A DNA stretch of 64,000 nt from an uncultured Sphingomonadaceae bacterium (GTDB lineage Bacteria > Pseudomonadota > Alphaproteobacteria > Sphingomonadales > Sphingomonadaceae), in NCBI GenBank assembly GCA_947501695.1, contig CANMWO010000001.1, forward strand, positions 930,001-994,000, in the 5' to 3' direction. The stretch's first letter is position 1. Each line of letters begins with the position of its first letter. The notes under the pieces were generated by a model. It was not told the origin of the DNA. It saw only the letters and a list, made by a program, of their open reading frames with translations, and ran no database searches. Below are positions 59,897-64,000 of the stretch, piece after piece. The position numbers and the translations under genes are program-made.

Positions 59897-60822
59897 TGGA
59901 GCGATGTGCCCACAGGGATTTGCGTACCGTTTAGGAACTCTGCAAGTGTCAGTTTCGGACGGCCTGCCTTTTGAATGAGTGTTGGTTTGATCGCCCCGTC
60001 GTTACAGGCGATTGTCATATCGTCATCCAGCACTGTGCCCGCTGAACCGGACGCGTCCATTAGCTCCGCAGCATGGATGCGATAGCGGTTCCCACCAAAT
60101 TCAAAAAATGCGCCTGGCGCGGGATTAAATGCGCGGATTTGCTGCAGCACCGCCGTAGCGGACTGATCAAAGTTGACATGGGCTTCTTCCTTGGTGATCT
60201 TCTTGGCATAGGTTGCGAGTGCATCATCCTGAACCTCTGGCGGATAATCTTCCGGAGAAGCGAGATATCGCACCATCAGATCAGCCCCGGTTTGCGCCAG
60301 CTCTTCGGTAAGTTCGCCAGCGGTTTTTTCCGCAACCGGCGTGCTGGATTTCAGCAGCATCGGGCCGGTATCTAATCCGGCTTCCATCTGCATGATGGTA
60401 ATACCGGTTTCCGCATCACCCGCCAAAATGGCGCGCTGCACCGGAGCAGCGCCACGCCAGCGTGGTAACAGCGAACCGTGGATATTCAGGCATCCCATTT
60501 TGGGCGCGTCCAATATGGCTTGCGGCAGGATCAAGCCATAGGCAGCAACGACTGCTGCATCGAGATCAAGCGCCGCAAATTCCGCTTGCGCCTCTTCGTT
60601 CTTCAAGGAAACCGGCACGCGGACTTCTAGGCCCAATTCCTCCGCGACCTGCTGAACCGGTGAGGGAGTTAGTTTCTTTCCCCGCCCGGCGCGTCGCGGT
60701 GGTTGTGAATAGACGGCAGCAATGTCGTGTCCCGCCGCATGCAAAGCGCGTAGGGCGGGGACTGCAAAATCTGGTGTCCCCATGAATGCCAGGCGCAGTT
60801 TTGTAGGGGTTTTGGTGGTCAT
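59893..60822 (-). CDS. fmt: Methionyl-tRNA formyltransferase
   Basis: Formylates initiator Met-tRNA (309 aa). Motifs: [18 protein letters not shown], the catalytic [20 protein letters not shown], and [16 protein letters not shown]. The C-terminal OB-like domain is [20 protein letters not shown]. Start set at ATG 60822; the open frame extends to 60912 but only into repeat sequence. The usual partner def is not in the window. Confidence 0.96.
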   Translation of the reverse strand: MTTKTPTKLRLAFMGTPDFAVPALRALHAAGHDIAAVYSQPPRRAGRGKKLTPSPVQQVAEELGLEVRVPVSLKNEEAQAEFAALDLDAAVVAAYGLILPQAILDAPKMGCLNIHGSLLPRWRGAAPVQRAILAGDAETGITIMQMEAGLDTGPMLLKSSTPVAEKTAGELTEELAQTGADLMVRYLASPEDYPPEVQDDALATYAKKITKEEAHVNFDQSATAVLQQIRAFNPAPGAFFEFGGNRYRIHAAELMDASGSAGTVLDDDMTIACNDGAIKPTLIQKAGRPKLTLAEFLNGTQIPVGTSLQ

Positions 60823-60852
60823 AATTGCACCTGGTGCGTCATACTGCCGGCT

Positions 60853-61092
60853 CCAAAGTTCACACAATTCACAGAGTGCTTTTTCCCAGCTTCCAGTTTT
60901 TGTGCTCCGCACTTGATACGGAGCCCAGGGCAGAAGGGCGCGACAGCCATCCTAGGCTCCGTATCAAGTGCGGAGCACAAGTTGTCATTTCTTGTTGTGC
61001 AATCCCGCCTTTCAAAGTTCACACAAATCACAGAGGTAATCCTCCGACCGCGCGAGCCTTTGGCCGCTCCAAAGTTCACACAATTCTCACCC
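60853..61092 (-). repeat. Three GTGTGAACTTTGG repeat units around the composite element
   Basis: On the minus strand units at 60853-60876, 61012-61036 and 61069-61092 read GTGA-(G)AATTGTGTGAACTTTGG with small changes. They match the two plus-strand units at 39272-39338. The stretch 60823-61257 contains no gene I can support; it holds these units, the long hairpin (60900-60980) and a further inverted repeat (61169-61213). Confidence 0.85.
60900..60980. repeat. Composite element copy B: long perfect hairpin
   Basis: A perfect 26-bp inverted repeat: 60900-60925 (TTGTGCTCCGCACTTGATAC...) pairs with 60955-60980, with a 29-nt loop that includes CAGCCATCCTA. It aligns end to end with the 39366-39450 element. 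There is no T-run after either arm, so it is not a standard terminator. A non-autonomous mobile or palindromic element is more likely. Confidence 0.88.
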
Positions 61093-61168
61093 CCCTGATC
61101 CGGCTTGGGCGATAAAGTGAATTCGTTTCGTAACGTCTTGAATGTCGCGAATTTAACGGGTTTGTGAG

Positions 61169-61213
61169 TCATGCTGTCTCCCTAACCAAACTCGTCGGTG
61201 TAGGACAGCATGA
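61169..61213. repeat. Inverted repeat upstream of recR
   Basis: TCATGCTGTC (61169-61178) pairs perfectly with GACAGCATGA (61204-61213) around a 25-nt loop, followed by TTTTATATT. It could be a terminator-like or protein-binding site 45 nt before the recR start. No promoter is obvious between it and recR. Confidence 0.6.
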
Positions 61214-61257
61214 TTTTATATTGGCAGCGCGCGCATCATGGCCCTAAAGGTCAAATC

Positions 61258-61860
61258 ATGGCATCGCAGGAAATCGAAAATCTGGTTCAGGCTCTGTCCA
61301 AACTGCCGGGCCTTGGCCCGCGTTCGGCGCGGCGTGCGGTGCTATATCTGTTGAAGCGCCCTGAAACAACCATGAAACCGATATTGGCGGCGATGGAGCG
61401 CGTGGATGCCAATCTCGTCACCTGCGGCATCTGCGGCAATGTCGATACGCAGGACCCCTGCCAGATTTGCAGCGATCCGCGGCGCGATCCAAAATCACTA
61501 TGCGTGGTCGAGGAAGTGTCGGATCTATGGGCGCTCGATAAATCGCGGCTCTTTCCCGGCAAATTCCATGTTCTGGGCGGACGGCTGTCGGCACTGGACG
61601 GCGTGCGACCCGAAGATATCGCGATCGACAAGCTGATCAAGCGCGTCGAGCAGGGCGGCATTGATGAAGTTGTGCTCGCGATGAACGCGACATTGGAAGG
61701 CCAAACAACCGCTCACTATATTGCCGAGCGACTAGAGACCTATCCGCTGCGCCTTAGCCAGCTTTCCCACGGCATACCGGTTGGCGGAGAGCTGGATTAT
61801 CTTGACGAAGGGACATTGGCTCAGGCGTTGCGATCTAGAAGGCCGATCAATCAGGATTGA
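61258..61860 (+). CDS. recR: Recombination mediator protein RecR
   Basis: DNA repair protein of the RecFOR pathway (200 aa, standard length). N-terminal helix-hairpin-helix [20 protein letters not shown]. Zinc finger [16 protein letters not shown] (four Cys). Toprim domain begins [19 protein letters not shown]; the C-terminus has [20 protein letters not shown]. Start at ATG 61258, the usual RecR N-terminus; the frame opens further upstream at 61210. dnaX is not adjacent. Confidence 0.97.
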   Translation: MASQEIENLVQALSKLPGLGPRSARRAVLYLLKRPETTMKPILAAMERVDANLVTCGICGNVDTQDPCQICSDPRRDPKSLCVVEEVSDLWALDKSRLFPGKFHVLGGRLSALDGVRPEDIAIDKLIKRVEQGGIDEVVLAMNATLEGQTTAHYIAERLETYPLRLSQLSHGIPVGGELDYLDEGTLAQALRSRRPINQD

Positions 61861-62010
61861 TACAGCATCGAATCCGAATCTTAAAAATGTCATTTGAACA
61901 GGCAATTGCCTGCTATTGTTGTGGCTTGTCGGTAACAATCAGCTAGTAGGTTGACCTGTCATTTTGATTCTATACGGACAAAACGAAGCAATTACGGGGA
62001 TTCCAAATAA

Positions 62011-62031
62011 TAATTAAACACCTAATTAAAC
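62011..62031 (+). repeat. Direct repeat upstream of the TonB-dependent receptor
   Basis: TAATTAAAC occurs twice (62011-62019 and 62023-62031), 12 bp apart start to start. Just downstream GCTCTT (62032) and AAGAGC form a short inverted repeat. The 273-nt gap after recR is AT-rich and should hold the receptor promoter and operator; I see no clear -35/-10 pair. Confidence 0.5.
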
Positions 62032-62133
62032 GCTCTTGACGTAACGACTGTCTTAAGAGCACAGTGCACAACATAATAATAAGAAGTTGGTCCTCCCCAT
62101 AATATAAGAAGAGACTGACAACCAGGAGAGAGC

Positions 62134-64000
62134 ATGATGAGGAAATCTATTTTACGCAATAAATGCGCCCTAGGCGCCTTGACACTGGCGATGACGATGA
62201 CCCCCGGTCTGGTTCATGCGCAGGATGTTCAGGAAGACGACGACGCTGAAAATGTGATCGTCGTTACGGGGTCCTACATTCGTGGTACGCCCGAAGATGC
62301 CGCTGTTCCCGTGGATGTTTACACGAGCGCTGATCTTGCACAAAATGGTGTGTCTTCACCGCTTGAGTTTATCAAAGACCTTCCCGAGGTTGGTAGCGTT
62401 CTTGGCGATTCCAACCAGTTTTCTACTGCCGCTCAGGCTAACCAAGGCTTTGGTTCGGTAAACCTTCGTAACCTGGGACCAACGCGCACGTTGGTTTTAT
62501 TCAATGGTAGGCGGACCTTGACTGCGCCGGGTGCTGTTGGCGGCGGTTTCGGTGATACAAACGCGATTCCACTTTTCGCTCTCGACCGCGTTGAAATTCT
62601 GAAAGATGGCGCGGCGGCGACCTATGGTTCTGATGCTATCGCTGGTGTGGCAAACTTTGTTACCAAAACCGGTTTTGAAGGCGTTGAGCTGCAAGGCGAC
62701 TATGATTTCATCAAAGGCTCGGACGGTAACTATACCGCTTCGATATTGGTCGGACAGAATTTCGGTGATCTGAATATCATGGCTGGCTTTGGCTGGCAGC
62801 ATCGCTCCGAACTGGAGTCGACGGATCGCTCCTATGGATTTCAGCCTTATGAAGTAAATCCATCTGCATGGTCAGCACTAGCGACGCCAGGATTTTTTAT
62901 TGTACCAGGCGTAGGCGCACGACCTGATGTGGGTTGTGCCGAAACAGGTGGTACCCCTGATGGGATATGTCGCTTTAGCTTCATTCCCTTTGATAATTTG
63001 ATCGAGGAAGAGGACCGTTATCAGGGCTATATCCAAGCGGATATCGACCTGTCCGACACGTTCCGTTTTCATGGCGAATTTACTTACGCGCAAACTGACC
63101 TTGATGGAATTGGCACATCACCAGGCTATCCGCCGCTTCAAGGTCCAGGCGGCGCGCGATTAGGCGGCGGCTTTACCGTCTCACCGGATAACCCCGGTGC
63201 AGCCGTTTTTGCTGATCAAATTGGCCTTACGGCTCCGATCGCTGGGCCCATTGGTATATTTCTATGGCGACCTTTTGGTAATCTAGGAAACCCAACCGAT
63301 CCTGGCAGAGGCTCTGGGCGCCAAACAGCGAACAACAAAGCTTTCCGTTTGTCTGGTACGCTGGAAAAAGATTTTTCCGACACAGTGCGCGGTCAATTGT
63401 CTGTGACCTGGGCAAATTATGAGCGTCGACGCAGTTCACCGGGCGTTGTCGGTTCGCGTTTGCAGGACGCCTTGAATGGTTTGGGCGGTGCCGATTGTGA
63501 TCCGGCTACCGGCACACCGGGCGTTGGTGGATGTCAGTGGTTTAACCCTTTCATCAATGCTGGGCCTGGGCATCCTTCCTTGGATTTGACAAATCCATTT
63601 TATGTTCCTGGAAACGAGAACTCGATTGACCTGATTAACTTTTTGCAGGTTCCAAACGGGGTTGAGGAAACCGAAGATTCACTGGTTGTAGATCTTATCT
63701 TCTCCGGTGAAATGAATATTGATCTGGGCGGCGGCAACATTGGTTGGGCGGCAGGTGCGCAATATCGCAAAGTTGATTTTCTTTCTCGTCCGCTTGGCGT
63801 TGAATCCAATCTGGATATTAACCCCTGCGTGATTTTGGGCGATCAAAGCTGTATCGGCGGCGCACTAGAGGGTGCCGGTTCTTTCATCTTCCTCGGCGGT
63901 TCTAGGCCGGAACGCCTGGATCAAGACGTGAAGGCTATCTTTGTCGAAGTGGCTGTTCCGGTCACTGACACATTGGAAATTACGGCAGCGGCTCGTTTTG
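62134..64000 (+). CDS. TonB-dependent receptor, 5' part (runs off the window)
   Basis: Outer-membrane TonB-dependent transporter, at least 622 codons and still open at the window end. Signal peptide MMRKSILRNKCALGALTLA up to VHAQD. A TonB-box-like stretch NVIVVTGSYIRG (conserved in sphingomonad receptors). Plug domain: FGSVNLRNLGPTRTLVLFNG with RRT, then ALDRVEILKDGAAATYGSDA with IAGVANFVTKT. Beta-barrel strands follow. GGAGAG lies 6-10 nt before ATG 62134; ATG 62137 is also possible. The frame was followed to the last base without a stop. The substrate is unknown. Confidence 0.93.
   Translation, partial: MMRKSILRNKCALGALTLAMTMTPGLVHAQDVQEDDDAENVIVVTGSYIRGTPEDAAVPVDVYTSADLAQNGVSSPLEFIKDLPEVGSVLGDSNQFSTAAQANQGFGSVNLRNLGPTRTLVLFNGRRTLTAPGAVGGGFGDTNAIPLFALDRVEILKDGAAATYGSDAIAGVANFVTKTGFEGVELQGDYDFIKGSDGNYTASILVGQNFGDLNIMAGFGWQHRSELESTDRSYGFQPYEVNPSAWSALATPGFFIVPGVGARPDVGCAETGGTPDGICRFSFIPFDNLIEEEDRYQGYIQADIDLSDTFRFHGEFTYAQTDLDGIGTSPGYPPLQGPGGARLGGGFTVSPDNPGAAVFADQIGLTAPIAGPIGIFLWRPFGNLGNPTDPGRGSGRQTANNKAFRLSGTLEKDFSDTVRGQLSVTWANYERRRSSPGVVGSRLQDALNGLGGADCDPATGTPGVGGCQWFNPFINAGPGHPSLDLTNPFYVPGNENSIDLINFLQVPNGVEETEDSLVVDLIFSGEMNIDLGGGNIGWAAGAQYRKVDFLSRPLGVESNLDINPCVILGDQSCIGGALEGAGSFIFLGGSRPERLDQDVKAIFVEVAVPVTDTLEITAAARF

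Noticed and set aside
60819-61172. 117-codon frame on the minus strand between fmt and recR
   Set aside because: Composed largely of intergenic repeat units and the long hairpin; no independent protein features. Kept only as a finding about repeats.

Overview
The window looks like a chromosomal segment of a sphingomonad (order Sphingomonadales, Alphaproteobacteria), probably a moderate-GC marine or freshwater lineage of the Sphingorhabdus/Sphingopyxis type. The genus is an inference. The support is the sphingomonad-style XrtA (exosortase A) exopolysaccharide locus, a large TonB-dependent receptor, the small HTH protein at 38.5 kb, and the intergenic repeats.

1-2974: a secreted six-EF-hand calcium-binding protein with a strong terminator, then an OmpR-type response regulator and its histidine kinase.

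2961-33603: a nearly complete flagellar supercluster. The leftward unit flgBCDEFGHIJKL-motAB builds rod, hook, rings, hook-filament junction and stator. A divergent rightward unit carries a second small MotA/MotB-like pair, flgA, flgM and a flgN-like gene, then flhA-fliA. A flagellin gene (fliC) points left. The third unit, orf-fliEFGHIJKLMNOPQR-flhB-fliD-fliS, runs right. Three near-perfect sigma-54 promoters (12937-12951, 15452-15466, 19634-19648) head the three main units. FliA and FlgM give a downstream sigma-28 tier. This sigma-54 to sigma-28 hierarchy, with no flbT/flaF here, resembles gamma/betaproteobacterial flagella more than the Caulobacter type. Hook protein and flagellin are compact, and FliM lacks the usual N-terminal CheY-binding segment.

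33607-40537: housekeeping and accessory genes. These are a DUF4126 membrane protein, a Nudix hydrolase, tRNA-Arg(UCU), an FAD monooxygenase, a MarR/ABM-monooxygenase/membrane-protein cassette, an HTH protein and thioredoxin reductase. Three copies of a hairpin repeat bracket the monooxygenase and MarR modules. The marR start region is covered by nested palindromes.

40552-59143: an XrtA-associated exopolysaccharide locus in two divergent arms. The left arm has an acetyltransferase-like protein, ACP and two hydrolases. The right arm has an acyl-CoA ligase-like enzyme, PLP decarboxylase, export protein, chain-length determinant, tyrosine autokinase, outer-membrane protein, AAA ATPase, polysaccharide deacetylase, FemAB protein, glycosyltransferase, exosortase A fused to an EpsI domain, and a glutamine amidotransferase. 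No PEP-CTERM substrate lies in the window.

59129-64000: truA and fmt (leftward), a repeat-rich intergenic region that shares a composite element with 39.3-39.45 kb, recR, and the 5' part of a TonB-dependent receptor that runs off the right edge. I saw no insertion sequence, prophage, CRISPR array or rRNA.
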